A stretch of 52,910 nt of DNA from a virus (IMGVR_UViG_3300032401_000016:1-52910); one strand, 5' to 3'. Counted from the stretch's first letter, positions 36,173 through 44,873 are shown. Numbers and translations are program-made. The notes: generated from the sequence alone by a model not told the origin.

Positions 36173-36618
36173 TACTTCTTCACCTTCCGCTCGGAGCGGA
36201 TGCGCGCGACCTGCGCCTTCTGCTTGTCAATCTCCGGCTTTACGCGCGCGATCCACTTCTTGGACTTGTCGAGCGAGGCGGCCGCCTTGCCCCACCCCGC
36301 GGCACCAAGGAGGGCGGCGCCCGCCGAACCGGCGGCCGCGGCCTGACCTCCCGCACGTAGCGCTCCAGCAACTTTACGCATCCTTGGAATAGCGCTGGTT
36401 GCCTGGTACGTCCACCCGGCCTTCATGGCGTGGTTCGCACCGGCCTTGTCCAACGCGAGGCCTCCTACGCCTGGGATCACGGTGCCGAGGGTTCCGGCCA
36501 GGCCACGCTTGTTGACCTCGCTAGTTTCCGGTTCGAGGACACGGTCCGCGTACTCGTTGGGGGTCTCCCACTGCCGCTTCGTCTGCCGCTCCGCGGGTGT
36601 CTGTCGCTTCTTTGCCAT
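36172..36618 (-). CDS. Small protein with hydrophobic centre and Lys tail (paralogue 2)
   Basis: 148 residues from ATG 36618. Shares the start MAKKRQTPAER and the end IDKQKAQVARIRSERKVKK with paralogue 1; the middle is Gly/Ala-rich and may be membrane-active. Possibly a minor ejected virion protein. Unassigned. Confidence 0.55.
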   Translation of the reverse strand: MAKKRQTPAERQTKRQWETPNEYADRVLEPETSEVNKRGLAGTLGTVIPGVGGLALDKAGANHAMKAGWTYQATSAIPRMRKVAGALRAGGQAAAAGSAGAALLGAAGWGKAAASLDKSKKWIARVKPEIDKQKAQVARIRSERKVKK

Positions 36619-36619
36619 G

Positions 36620-36991
36620 CTAGTAGTCCTCGTCCTCGTGGGGGATGCCCGCGGGACCGATCTCGCCGCTCGCGGCGCGATCCGCGTAGTGCTGCTCCTC
36701 GGCCTTCTGCCGCGCGTCGGCCTGCTCGCGCTCCTGGAGCTCCTGAATCGCGTTTTCCGGGAACGAAAGCAGCGCGTTAATGACCATGATGCCACCACGA
36801 CAGTAGTCATCAGGTTTCGCGTTATGGCGTTCACGAGCCGGGGCCGCAAGGTCGTGATAGAAGCCCCGCAGCATTCCCTCAAGGAATGGTTTGTAGAACG
36901 TCATGTACGCGTCAGAATTAACGATGAACGCGATCGCGTTCGCTTGGTCCGTGTTGATGTCGAGATTGATTCTCTGGGACTCAAAATCCAT
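36620..36991 (-). CDS. Hypothetical protein in the head-gene block
   Basis: 123 residues from ATG 36991, which overlaps the TAA of the epimerase gene. A folded helical first half (INTDQANAIAFIVNSDAYMTFYKPFLEGML) is followed by an acidic helix (NAIQELQEREQADARQKAEEQ) and an acidic end. No family recognised. Confidence 0.5.
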   Translation of the reverse strand: MDFESQRINLDINTDQANAIAFIVNSDAYMTFYKPFLEGMLRGFYHDLAAPARERHNAKPDDYCRGGIMVINALLSFPENAIQELQEREQADARQKAEEQHYADRAASGEIGPAGIPHEDEDY

Positions 36992-37893
36992 TACCGGGTC
37001 CACTTATGGCCTCCAATCATTGGGTACTCGTGCTTGAACCACTCCTGAGTCAACTCAAGACCGTGTTGAAGATCGGTTTTTGGCCGCCACCCAAGTAGCG
37101 TGCGCGCCATTGTCGAGTCGATTACGCGCCTCGGGATTCCATCAATTCCGCGAGGTTTCTCATGACGGGGAGTGACGCCCATCAGCCGCGCGAGGTCGTT
37201 TACCGATGTTTCGATGCCGGTCCCGAGATTCATCATGACGCCACGCAACCTCTGTGATCGGTACAACGCGATCACGAGGGCATCCACCGCGTCGTCGATG
37301 AATAGGTAGTCACGTGTGTCGGTTCCGTCCCCGTAGATCACCGGGTCCGGCTTCCGCATGAAGTTCGAGACGACCCCACAGTAGGGATTCGTTTCAAGCT
37401 GGTGTGGGCCGTACACGTTAGAGAGCCTGACGGTGACCGCACCACCGCGTGCCGCGAGGTGATCTCCGGTCAATTTCGTTGATGCGTAAATGCCGCGCGG
37501 ATTTGTGCGCGTATCCTCGGTAATGGGCTGAACGTCGCTCCGCCCGTAAATCGACACAGAACCTGTGTAGACTACTCCGGCACCAGTAAAACGTGCAGCG
37601 TCCAGTACGCGCTGCATCCCGGCCACGTTTGTACGGATTGCGCGCATTGGCTCGATTTCCGCGAGCGTGATGTTCGTGGTCGCGAGGTGCGCGATGAGCT
37701 CAACCCCGCGAAGCGCTTCATACATGGCGAAATCCGCGATGTCAAGAAACAGGCGCGAAGCTCCCTCTGGGATCAACGAACCATCCGCCGTTGAGAGGTT
37801 GTCGATCACGAGTACGTCGTGGCCGGCGGCTACGAGGTACTTCGCGAGCCTGGAACCGATAAATCCAGCCCCGCCCGTCACCGCGATCTTCAT
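36991..37893 (-). CDS. NAD-dependent nucleotide-sugar epimerase/dehydratase (extended SDR)
   Basis: 300 residues from ATG 37893. N-terminal Rossmann motif TGGAGFIGS (about 7-15), DNLS after strand 2, a catalytic YxxxK (YASTK) and SNVYGPHQ as in GalE-type enzymes; RDYLFIDDAVDAL later. It makes or converts a nucleotide sugar, probably the donor for the neighbouring glycosyltransferases. Translationally coupled to the upstream two-domain glycosyltransferase (ATGA). More AT-rich than the flanking head genes, a sign of transfer. Confidence 0.9.
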   Translation of the reverse strand: MKIAVTGGAGFIGSRLAKYLVAAGHDVLVIDNLSTADGSLIPEGASRLFLDIADFAMYEALRGVELIAHLATTNITLAEIEPMRAIRTNVAGMQRVLDAARFTGAGVVYTGSVSIYGRSDVQPITEDTRTNPRGIYASTKLTGDHLAARGGAVTVRLSNVYGPHQLETNPYCGVVSNFMRKPDPVIYGDGTDTRDYLFIDDAVDALVIALYRSQRLRGVMMNLGTGIETSVNDLARLMGVTPRHEKPRGIDGIPRRVIDSTMARTLLGWRPKTDLQHGLELTQEWFKHEYPMIGGHKWTR

Positions 37894-39125
37894 GAGGGCC
37901 TCACTTGGTAGATGATGTTGCTGCGCCACACAAGATCGTGCTTTCCGTTCGGATAGAGGTAGAGCGTCGAGAGGATGAAGTCGAAGTCCCCTTCGTATCG
38001 GTCACCCCACACGCCGAGCCTGTCGGGGACGTTCGGGCAGACAAACATCGGTCCCCCGACGTTGCCCTCATACACGACCCAGTGGGCCGGGAGCATCTTC
38101 CCGTCCCCGTACGCCATCGCGAACATGAAGGGCCGATCGGGGAGCCGCGCGATCTGGTCGCGCACGATGTCCAGCGCACGAGGGCTCAGGGAATCGTCAT
38201 CATCGACAAACATCAGGTGGGTCCCCGTGGCACGCTTAATCGCGGCCCGCCGCTGTGGGTTGCCGAACGATCCAGGAGCCTCGTCTCTCCAGTACTTGAA
38301 CCGTGGGCCCATTCGTGAGACGAACTCCTCCGGATCATTTCGAAGGTTGTTTCCGACTACGAGGACCTCGTCGTTGTCGCCGAGCTGCTGAGCGAGCTCG
38401 TTGAGGGTTCGCTCAAGTGCGGGTCTACCGATCGTCGGTACGATGATCGAGAAGCGAACGTCGAACGGCGCGCGGTTCTCGATGTAGTACGCGTATTCTT
38501 CCGGGCGTTCATCGGGCCGCGTGAACGAAATTACGCGGTCCAGCCATACGGTATCGTTGAACCAGAGCAGCTTGGCGGCCTGGATCATGACCTGATCGCC
38601 GATGTACTCGAGGCCCATCTTCGGGAGCACGGAAGCGCGGCCCGGGAGCACGAGGCAATGCCCGTCGAGCGCGTATAGCCCACTCAGGTTCTCGAGCCCG
38701 TCGCGCAGCGGCTGCGTGAACGACGGCGTGAACCATAGCTTGCCCCACACGAAGCTGTCGATCTGCGCGACGATCAGCGAGCTAGGGTGCCGCTCGCGCT
38801 CCTCGCGGATCGCGTCGAACGCGCCGGGGACAAACACATCGTCGTCATCCTGGTATACGATGCTGTCAACAGTTCCGTGGAGCTCGTCGAGCGCGAAGTT
38901 GAGGTGCTCGTGGCCGTACTCCGCGCTCGGTCTCCTATCGCGCACCACATACTCAAACCCGAACGACTTCACGAACTCTACGTAGGCGTCGGCCGGCGTG
39001 CCGTCGAACACCACCAGCACCCGGTCGCCGGGCTCTAGTCCCTGGGCCTTGATGCTCGCGAGCGCCGCGGCTAGTGATGGGCGCCCAAACGTCGTCACGG
39101 GTACCCCGATCGTCGTACGTACCAC
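37890..39125 (-). CDS. Two-domain family 2 (GT-A) glycosyltransferase
   Basis: 411 residues from GTG 39125 with GAAAGGAACC upstream. The first GT-A domain begins TTIGVPVTTFGRPSLAAALASI and has an acidic DXD-type motif in QDDDDVF; the second begins at about residue 225 with FSIIVPTIGRPALERTLNEL and has FVDDDDSLSP. Two catalytic modules in one chain may add two sugars in sequence. It sits between the portal and the epimerase. Confidence 0.88.
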   Translation of the reverse strand: MVRTTIGVPVTTFGRPSLAAALASIKAQGLEPGDRVLVVFDGTPADAYVEFVKSFGFEYVVRDRRPSAEYGHEHLNFALDELHGTVDSIVYQDDDDVFVPGAFDAIREERERHPSSLIVAQIDSFVWGKLWFTPSFTQPLRDGLENLSGLYALDGHCLVLPGRASVLPKMGLEYIGDQVMIQAAKLLWFNDTVWLDRVISFTRPDERPEEYAYYIENRAPFDVRFSIIVPTIGRPALERTLNELAQQLGDNDEVLVVGNNLRNDPEEFVSRMGPRFKYWRDEAPGSFGNPQRRAAIKRATGTHLMFVDDDDSLSPRALDIVRDQIARLPDRPFMFAMAYGDGKMLPAHWVVYEGNVGGPMFVCPNVPDRLGVWGDRYEGDFDFILSTLYLYPNGKHDLVWRSNIIYQVRPS

Positions 39126-39136
39126 GCGGTTCCTTT

Positions 39137-41050
39137 CTACTGTACAGGCGAGAGAGTGCCCTGGAGGTCCTGCGGGAGACCGGGGCCCTGCTGCTGGAGA
39201 GCGACCGGAACCTGGCCCGAGAGAATCTGGCCGGAGGTCGGGACGTTCGTGGCCTGCCCGTTGCCGGCGAGATCGAGCGCCTCCTTCATCGCGGGCTGCT
39301 GCTGCACGATCTCGTTGATGTTCGGAATCTCGAGCGCCCGCATGATCGAGCGGAGGAAATTCACCATGTTGATGTTGCCCATGATCTGGGGGCTCGCTCC
39401 GATGAACTGGAGCACCTGGAACAGGTTCTGCTGCTGCACGGTCTTCGAGAGCGCGGCTGAGGCGCCGAGGGCCCTCGCTGCGTAGTCCGGGGCGAGGTCC
39501 GCGTCCTCGATCGTCGCGCGGCTCGGGGGGTAAGGGCTGTTCGTGATCGGGTCGATCTCCGACGCGCTGTCGAGAATCAGGACCTCCTTGGGGGTCGGGA
39601 GGAACTGCTTGTCGAGCGCGACGAACATGTTCGCGAGCTTCTCGAGGTAGACCTCCTCGTAGATTCGGCTCTCGAGCATGAGGCGGGTGCCGGCGGCCTC
39701 GCGGCGGCCGACGAACTCGCGCGCGGTCTGGCGGTCCCCGCCGGGGAGCCCGCTCACCGCGTCCTCGATGATCCCGGTCCCCATCTGCGCGAACTCGCGC
39801 ATCTGCGAGACCTGCTGCACCCCGACCTGGATTCCGCTCAGGTTTGCCTGGAGCGGCCACACGACGCTCTGGGGCGGTCCGTCGACTCCGATGAAGCGCC
39901 CGGGGCGCGCGAAGAGGTTGCGGGTGTTGAGGCCCTTCGAGCGGTCGTAGAACCACATCGGGTCGATCACGAGGTCGGTCGCGTCGAGCTGCTGGTTGAT
40001 GTAGCGGTTCGCGGCGATCTGGAGCTTCTCCGCGATGTCGGCCTTCCCGGGAGAGTCGAAGTAGTGGGGGTCGGGGGTCGGGGAGAACGCGACGAACGGG
40101 ATGCGGCCGTGCCAGAACGGGTTCGGGCGGTTCCGCATCAGGTACTTGCGGTTCGCGACCGTGATGACGCGGTTCGTGCACCCGTCGTCCGCGAGCTCGG
40201 TCGGGACCATCCCCCAGAGCTCGAGGAGCTCCACGGGACGCGAGTACTTGTCCATCCAGCGGGCTTCCTGCTCCGTCATCCCGGTGCGGGCCTGGAAGCG
40301 CCGCATCAGGACCTCGTCCGCGGCCTGCTCGGCGTTCGTGCCGCCCTCGGTCTCGAGGCGGGTTACCTCGTCCTTGTCGAAAATGCCCTGGGACGTGAGG
40401 AACCGGAGCTCGTCGACGTCGAGGAAGTAGCGGCGGATGAACCACTGGTGCTTGCGGATCGGGCCGCGGCCGGGCTGCGGGAACGCGTCGAGCCGGTCGA
40501 CGTTCTCGTAGTTCGGGCCGTCGAACGTCGTGACGTTCTGGCGCCGGATCGTGCGGACCCGGGTGCCGGAGAGCGGCATCGCCTCGACCTTCTCGAGGAT
40601 GCGCGACTCCTCGCGGTGGTCCCACATCACGGCCGAGATCGCGACGCCGTAGAGGTCGGCCGTCACGAACGTGTCGACCTCCTTCATGAAGGCCTCGCAG
40701 TCCTTCATCTGCGCGGACACGAGGGCCTCCCACTTCCTGGCGGTCGGGGCGTCGTCGGGCCCGTAGCCGTAGAAGTACACGAGCGGCCACGCGTTCAGGC
40801 TCGTCGCGACCTTGCGGGCCGCGTCGCTCCAGATCGTCTGGAAGATCAGGGGGATGTGGATGTTGTTCTTGTGGGGGTGGAATCGGCCGGTGTAGACTCC
40901 ACGGAAGAGGTCGTAGAGGCGGGGGAGCCGGTTGCGAACGCCGAGGAAGTAGTTCTCCGAGAACTTGTGGCGCCCGCAAACGACGTCGACGATCTGGTCG
41001 CGTCGAGCGATCGCGCCGCTGGCCCTCGTGAGCTTGTAGTTAATCCCCAT
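39137..41050 (-). CDS. Portal protein
   Basis: 637 residues from ATG 41050. Typical portal sequence of short-tailed phages: an N-terminal helical wing (RNRLPRLYDLFRGVY), a YRR-containing stem region, the loop-and-helix block PFVAFSPTPDPHYFDSPGKADIAEKLQIAANRYINQQLDA, and a long Gln/Ala/Leu helical end. It forms the dodecameric ring for DNA entry and tail attachment. Terminase lies just upstream. Confidence 0.92.
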   Translation of the reverse strand: MGINYKLTRASGAIARRDQIVDVVCGRHKFSENYFLGVRNRLPRLYDLFRGVYTGRFHPHKNNIHIPLIFQTIWSDAARKVATSLNAWPLVYFYGYGPDDAPTARKWEALVSAQMKDCEAFMKEVDTFVTADLYGVAISAVMWDHREESRILEKVEAMPLSGTRVRTIRRQNVTTFDGPNYENVDRLDAFPQPGRGPIRKHQWFIRRYFLDVDELRFLTSQGIFDKDEVTRLETEGGTNAEQAADEVLMRRFQARTGMTEQEARWMDKYSRPVELLELWGMVPTELADDGCTNRVITVANRKYLMRNRPNPFWHGRIPFVAFSPTPDPHYFDSPGKADIAEKLQIAANRYINQQLDATDLVIDPMWFYDRSKGLNTRNLFARPGRFIGVDGPPQSVVWPLQANLSGIQVGVQQVSQMREFAQMGTGIIEDAVSGLPGGDRQTAREFVGRREAAGTRLMLESRIYEEVYLEKLANMFVALDKQFLPTPKEVLILDSASEIDPITNSPYPPSRATIEDADLAPDYAARALGASAALSKTVQQQNLFQVLQFIGASPQIMGNINMVNFLRSIMRALEIPNINEIVQQQPAMKEALDLAGNGQATNVPTSGQILSGQVPVALQQQGPGLPQDLQGTLSPVQ

Positions 41051-41630
41051 TCGGTACTTCCTTTGGCTTCAGCCAAGGCGGTAGCTCGAGCTTCAGCTCG
41101 CGGCCGTTAACGTCGACCACGGTGCCGGTCTCGAGCGCGTGCTCGAAGAGCGCGCGGGTGAGGTCGACGTCGTCCATGCAGTACTGGAAGAGCTTCGCCC
41201 AGTGGCCGTCCTTCGCGAGCTGGGGAGCCGCCGCCCCCTTCCCGGTCTTGGTGCGCCCGATCGTGCGGAGCGCGACGTCGCCGAGCTTGTTGCCCTTGAA
41301 CTGCTTCACGCCGGTGCGCCGGAGCGCGTCCCAGATCGTGGTGAGCAGGTCGAGGTGGTGCTTGAGCCGGAGCTTCCGTCCGAGGATGCCCTCGACGATG
41401 GGGATGTCGAAGGACCGGGAGTTGAACCCGACGACGAGGTCGGCCGACTCGAGGTGCGCCGCGCAGTCCGCGACGCAGTGGTCGTCGTACAGGTACGTGC
41501 GGCGCTGCTCGGAGTCCCAGACCGCGAGCGCGGAGATTCCTCCCTCGCCGCGCCTCATGGCCTCCCAGCCGTCCTCGAGCTCGTCGGCCATCAGGCGGGT
41601 CTCGAGGTCGAACACAACGATGTGGGGCAC
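41040..41630 (-). CDS. RNase H-fold 3'-5' exonuclease (DEDDy type)
   Basis: 196 residues from GTG 41630. D8/E10 (VFDLET), N70/D75 (GFNSRSFDIP) and Y150/D154 (YCMDDVD) are the three exonuclease motifs, the last of YxxxD type. It resembles YprB-like RNase H-fold nucleases. It overlaps the portal start by 11 nt and lies between packaging genes, so it may process DNA or RNA during packaging, or be a cargo gene. Confidence 0.82.
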   Translation of the reverse strand: MPHIVVFDLETRLMADELEDGWEAMRRGEGGISALAVWDSEQRRTYLYDDHCVADCAAHLESADLVVGFNSRSFDIPIVEGILGRKLRLKHHLDLLTTIWDALRRTGVKQFKGNKLGDVALRTIGRTKTGKGAAAPQLAKDGHWAKLFQYCMDDVDLTRALFEHALETGTVVDVNGRELKLELPPWLKPKEVPNGD

Positions 41631-41642
41631 GGAGAGTCCTTT

Positions 41643-42074
41643 CTACTTCGGGTTCTTAGCGGCCCTCGCGCGAAGCGCGCGGTTCACAACCTTACGCATC
41701 TCGATCTGGGGCTTTAGGGCCGCGATCTTATGCTCGTTCTCGGTCTGCTTCCACGCGGGAACCGCGCTCACGATACCGCTGTACATCCCCGCCTGCGCTC
41801 CAATCGCCGTGCCGAGGGGGCCGAATAGGGACCCGATCGCTCCGCCGGCCACGGTGCTCGCCCCTACGTGCGCTCCGAAGCGGCCCAAGGAAACCTCGCC
41901 CTTCGAGGGCTTCGTCGGCTTCTTGGGGATCGAGGTGCCCGTTCCGTCGCGCGGTGCCTCGAGGAGAGGCGTCATCTTGATGGGCCGCGAGACGCCGCGG
42001 GGGCCCTCAGAAAGCGGTGTGAGCTTCATGGCCCGCGAGGCGCTCTTCTCGATCGGGTTTGGGCGCTTTGGCAT
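41643..42074 (-). CDS. Small protein with Gly-rich hydrophobic centre and basic tail (paralogue 3)
   Basis: 143 residues from ATG 42074. Pro/Lys-rich first 65 residues, a Gly/Ala hydrophobic block (GAHVGASTVAGGAIGSLFGPLGTAIGA region, about 70-100), then KPQIEMRKVVNRALRARAAKNPK. The tail is reminiscent of the two paralogues at 35810-36618. May be a small virion protein that interacts with membrane or DNA. Confidence 0.5.
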   Translation of the reverse strand: MPKRPNPIEKSASRAMKLTPLSEGPRGVSRPIKMTPLLEAPRDGTGTSIPKKPTKPSKGEVSLGRFGAHVGASTVAGGAIGSLFGPLGTAIGAQAGMYSGIVSAVPAWKQTENEHKIAALKPQIEMRKVVNRALRARAAKNPK

Positions 42075-42083
42075 CCTGGTCTC

Positions 42084-43901
42084 CTAGTAGTGGAACGACT
42101 CGGCGCTCGTCTCCGGCGCGAGGTTCGGGTGCTGCTCGTCGTATCGCTTCATGAGCTCGAGGTCGCCAATCCGGCCCCCAAAGCCCTTGAGGTCCTCGTC
42201 GCCCGGCGAGATCGGGTAATCGCCTTCGTTCGGGTCTCGGCCGCCCATCGCGTAGTAGGGGCGGTACCACCAGTGGAGCTCGTCCTTGTCCTCGTCGCCG
42301 AACACGTCGGCCGAGCAGTCCGAGAGGTCGCGGGGCTTCACGAACCCGACGCGAAGCATTTCGTACTCGAGCCGCGCGCGGTTCTGGGCATCTTCGAGGA
42401 GCCTTACGTAGCCCTCAACCCACAGCGCAGCGGCCGCGCGGATGCGGTCGTCCTTCCCTGTCTTCCGGTTGATCTCGATGATGTCGGGCACCCGGATTCG
42501 GGCGCCCTCGAGCGCCTGCTTCACGCTACTCGTCCAGAGGCCCGAGAGGCCCCCGGGGTTCTTGTCGGCCGTGATGACCCGCACCCGAATCATCCGGCGC
42601 CGGAGCTCGAGCATCGTCTTCACGAGCTCGTCGTTGAAGTCCTCGGCGCGCCACGTCGCGTCCATCTTCGCGCCATCGAAGTACACGATCCCGTTCCGGG
42701 ACGCGGGGTGGAGCCACACGGCGATCACGTTCGTGTCGCCCTTGCGGCGCCGGTCCTCGGTCCGGTACGCGGTGTCGCAGTGGACCGTCGCGTACTCGAT
42801 CGCGGGGAGGTGCTGGCGCGGCGAGCAGTCCTTCGGGCACGCGGCTGTGCACGCGATCCGCATCGTCGCGACCTGTTCCTTAACGAGCGGCATGTGTTCT
42901 CCGGTCGCGGGGTCGTTGTCGAGTTGCGCGGCGTAGTCGGACGCGTCGCGCGCCTCTTCCTGGAGCAGGCGCTTATGGGACCACACGCACGGGAGCACGG
43001 GCTCGCCTTGCTCGTAGTTCGTGGTGTTCATGTGGTCGCGCGCCTGGAGGTAGTAGACCCGCCAGCGCCCCGAGCCGATCTTCTTCGCGAGCTCCGGGTC
43101 GTTCGGGGGCATCCCGTCCCACGAGAGCACCCCGTCGTCCGCGAGCGCCTTCCCGATGATGTCGTCGATCAGGTAGCGGTTCCCGACGAGCATGTAGAAC
43201 CCGTCCTTGCGGACGGCCGGGAACACCGCGTCGTGCGCGATCTGGACCGACTTGAGCCACGCGCCGCCGGTGTCGCGGAGCTTGTTGCGGGAGATTGGGT
43301 CGTCGAACACGACCGCGAGGGGATGGTAGCCCGTGATGCCCTTGTCGACTCCGAACGTGTCGAACGAGGGTTCCGAGAGCCCGGTTGCGGTGCGGTACGC
43401 GTGCTCGAAGCGCTCGTACGACCACTCGCGGCGCGGATCGTACCACTGACCGAAGAGCCAGCAGAACCACGCGTACGGGTTCGTTCCGCGGACGACTTCC
43501 TTGACTGGCTTCAGAAAGTCCTTGGCCTTCGGGTGGACCTCGGAGCCGATAACCGTTGACATGTTAGGCTCGTCGAGGTGCATCCACAGCATGGCGATCT
43601 TGGTCGCCGTCACCGTTTTCCCGAAGTCGCGCGGGAGGACTACGCCCACCTGCCAGAGTTCTACGTTACCGGCGCGGCGGCTTTCCTTCCACTCGATGAT
43701 CTGGTTCTGAAGCCAGCGAAGGAACGGGCGGTGGACCGGCTCGTAGAACCACCGGATGCCACCCGTCTCGCGGATGAAGGGGTCGATTCCCCAACCGAGC
43801 CGCGCGAACCACCAGAGCGCGTCAGGATGGGTGTCGAGGCCCTTGGGCGCCATGACGTCGCGCCAGAGTTCGCGCTCGGCGTCGAGCGACCACTGGACCA
43901 C
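42084..43901 (-). CDS. Terminase large subunit
   Basis: 605 residues from GTG 43901. ATPase: Walker A-like PRDFGKT (90-96) and Walker B LAVVFDD (195-201). The C-terminal nuclease domain begins with TVHCDTAYRTEDRRRKGDTNVIAVW, whose Asp is the expected metal ligand. It drives DNA into the prohead through the portal. Downstream of the small subunit, the usual order. Confidence 0.95.
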   Translation of the reverse strand: MVQWSLDAERELWRDVMAPKGLDTHPDALWWFARLGWGIDPFIRETGGIRWFYEPVHRPFLRWLQNQIIEWKESRRAGNVELWQVGVVLPRDFGKTVTATKIAMLWMHLDEPNMSTVIGSEVHPKAKDFLKPVKEVVRGTNPYAWFCWLFGQWYDPRREWSYERFEHAYRTATGLSEPSFDTFGVDKGITGYHPLAVVFDDPISRNKLRDTGGAWLKSVQIAHDAVFPAVRKDGFYMLVGNRYLIDDIIGKALADDGVLSWDGMPPNDPELAKKIGSGRWRVYYLQARDHMNTTNYEQGEPVLPCVWSHKRLLQEEARDASDYAAQLDNDPATGEHMPLVKEQVATMRIACTAACPKDCSPRQHLPAIEYATVHCDTAYRTEDRRRKGDTNVIAVWLHPASRNGIVYFDGAKMDATWRAEDFNDELVKTMLELRRRMIRVRVITADKNPGGLSGLWTSSVKQALEGARIRVPDIIEINRKTGKDDRIRAAAALWVEGYVRLLEDAQNRARLEYEMLRVGFVKPRDLSDCSADVFGDEDKDELHWWYRPYYAMGGRDPNEGDYPISPGDEDLKGFGGRIGDLELMKRYDEQHPNLAPETSAESFHY

Positions 43902-43904
43902 GCG

Positions 43905-44183
43905 CTAGAAGGGCCGGGGGACCCGGCGCTCGAGGTCGGTCGTGTCGATGCGGCTAAAGCCGGCGTCAGGCCTGCCCTTCGCCGCCATCCCTAGCGGAGA
44001 GCGGCGAGCCTCGAGGGCCTGCTCCTTCATGTGGTCCCAGAGCGACTTCCCGAGGTTCTTCTCGTCGGCCTCCTTGCGGGCGGCTTCGATCGCCCGAAGG
44101 CAGTCGTCGCAGTACGGCTGGTACTCCTGGCCCGATAGCTTCGGGCCGTTGCAGTTGCCGCACGTGTAGCGGATGTGACTCAT
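43905..44183 (-). CDS. Zinc-ribbon protein
   Basis: 92 residues from ATG 44183, overlapping the previous stop (ATGA). CGNC and CDDC, 15 residues apart, form a clear zinc ribbon, followed by a charged helix and a basic end. Between terminase subunits; may help packaging. No family name. Confidence 0.65.
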   Translation of the reverse strand: MSHIRYTCGNCNGPKLSGQEYQPYCDDCLRAIEAARKEADEKNLGKSLWDHMKEQALEARRSPLGMAAKGRPDAGFSRIDTTDLERRVPRPF

Positions 44184-44368
44184 TGGGTCTCCGTCCATGT
44201 CCGGCCGTTGAAGGTCCCGGCGCGCGTCCCGAAGTGGACGTAGACCGCGCGCGTGAAGTCCTCGCCGGGCTTGAGGTGCGCGAAGCACTCCTTGAGCTTG
44301 TAGCCGTAGAAGAACTTGGTCGTGCGGCCACGAACAACGGTCACGCAGTACAGCTTCTTCGGGATCAT
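44180..44368 (-). CDS. Hypothetical 62-residue protein
   Basis: ATG 44368 with GAAAGGATC upstream; both ends overlap neighbours by ATGA. Small beta-rich protein (KKLYCVTVVRGRTTKFFYGYKL). Unassigned. Confidence 0.55.
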   Translation of the reverse strand: MIPKKLYCVTVVRGRTTKFFYGYKLKECFAHLKPGEDFTRAVYVHFGTRAGTFNGRTWTETQ

Positions 44369-44541
44369 GTGATCCTTTCTTCGGGGGTGCAGACGAGCCC
44401 GAGGGTGTCGTACGAGGCCTCGCGGGCTGACCGGAGTCGGAGGATGAACTTGTCGATCGTTTCGTGGGGGCGCTGGTGGATCACGCGGGGGAGGAACCCG
44501 AGCGCTAGTTGAGCTTCGCGGCGATCGCGTTTCTCCACCAC
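44365..44541 (-). CDS. Hypothetical small basic protein
   Basis: 58 residues from GTG 44541; starts further upstream are possible. Its stop overlaps the next ATG (ATGA), which supports translation. Helical and basic (RREAQLALGF, IDKFILRLRSAREAS). It overlaps the metalloprotease-like gene by at least 37 nt in another frame. Confidence 0.45.
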   Translation of the reverse strand: MVEKRDRREAQLALGFLPRVIHQRPHETIDKFILRLRSAREASYDTLGLVCTPEERIT

Positions 44542-44873
44542 GTTCGCTTTCGTGTGTCCGCGTCTACGTAGACCCACAGCGCCTTTCCCCATGCTTCGAT
44601 GATCTCCTCTTCGAGGTCGTCGGCGACCGCGGCGTCGAGATCGAGGACCTCGGAGGCCACAACGTGCGCGAGCTCGTGGAGCACGAGCAGGATCAGGCCG
44701 TCCTGGTCCCCGTCGATGTGAATGTGTACGTCAATCGGTGAGCGGCCCTGGCTCTGGTTCCACTTCACCTTCGCGCGGTCCGCCTGGAGTGGCGACGAGC
44801 TGATCGTCGTGTCGGGGCGCTGGATCAGGGTCCGGCACCGGGTGTGGAGGGTCCGGAGCGAGAGCGGCCGCAT
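44505..44873 (-). CDS. HELAH zinc-metallopeptidase-like protein
   Basis: 122 residues from ATG 44873. LILLVLHELAHVVASEVLDL contains HExxH, the zinc-binding and catalytic motif of zincins, and an acidic helix (EEEIIEAWGKALW) downstream may supply the third ligand. Small phage and bacterial proteins of this shape are annotated as putative metallopeptidases. Substrate unknown; its place by the terminase suggests maturation of a head or packaging protein. Its first 47 codons overlap the terminase small subunit frame. Confidence 0.72.
   Translation of the reverse strand: MRPLSLRTLHTRCRTLIQRPDTTISSSPLQADRAKVKWNQSQGRSPIDVHIHIDGDQDGLILLVLHELAHVVASEVLDLDAAVADDLEEEIIEAWGKALWVYVDADTRKRTWWRNAIAAKLN

Noticed and set aside
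39126-40979. Upstream extension of the two-domain glycosyltransferase frame over the portal gene
   Set aside because: Arg/Pro-rich, in the wrong frame for the portal, and a strong ribosome site is found at the GTG 39125.
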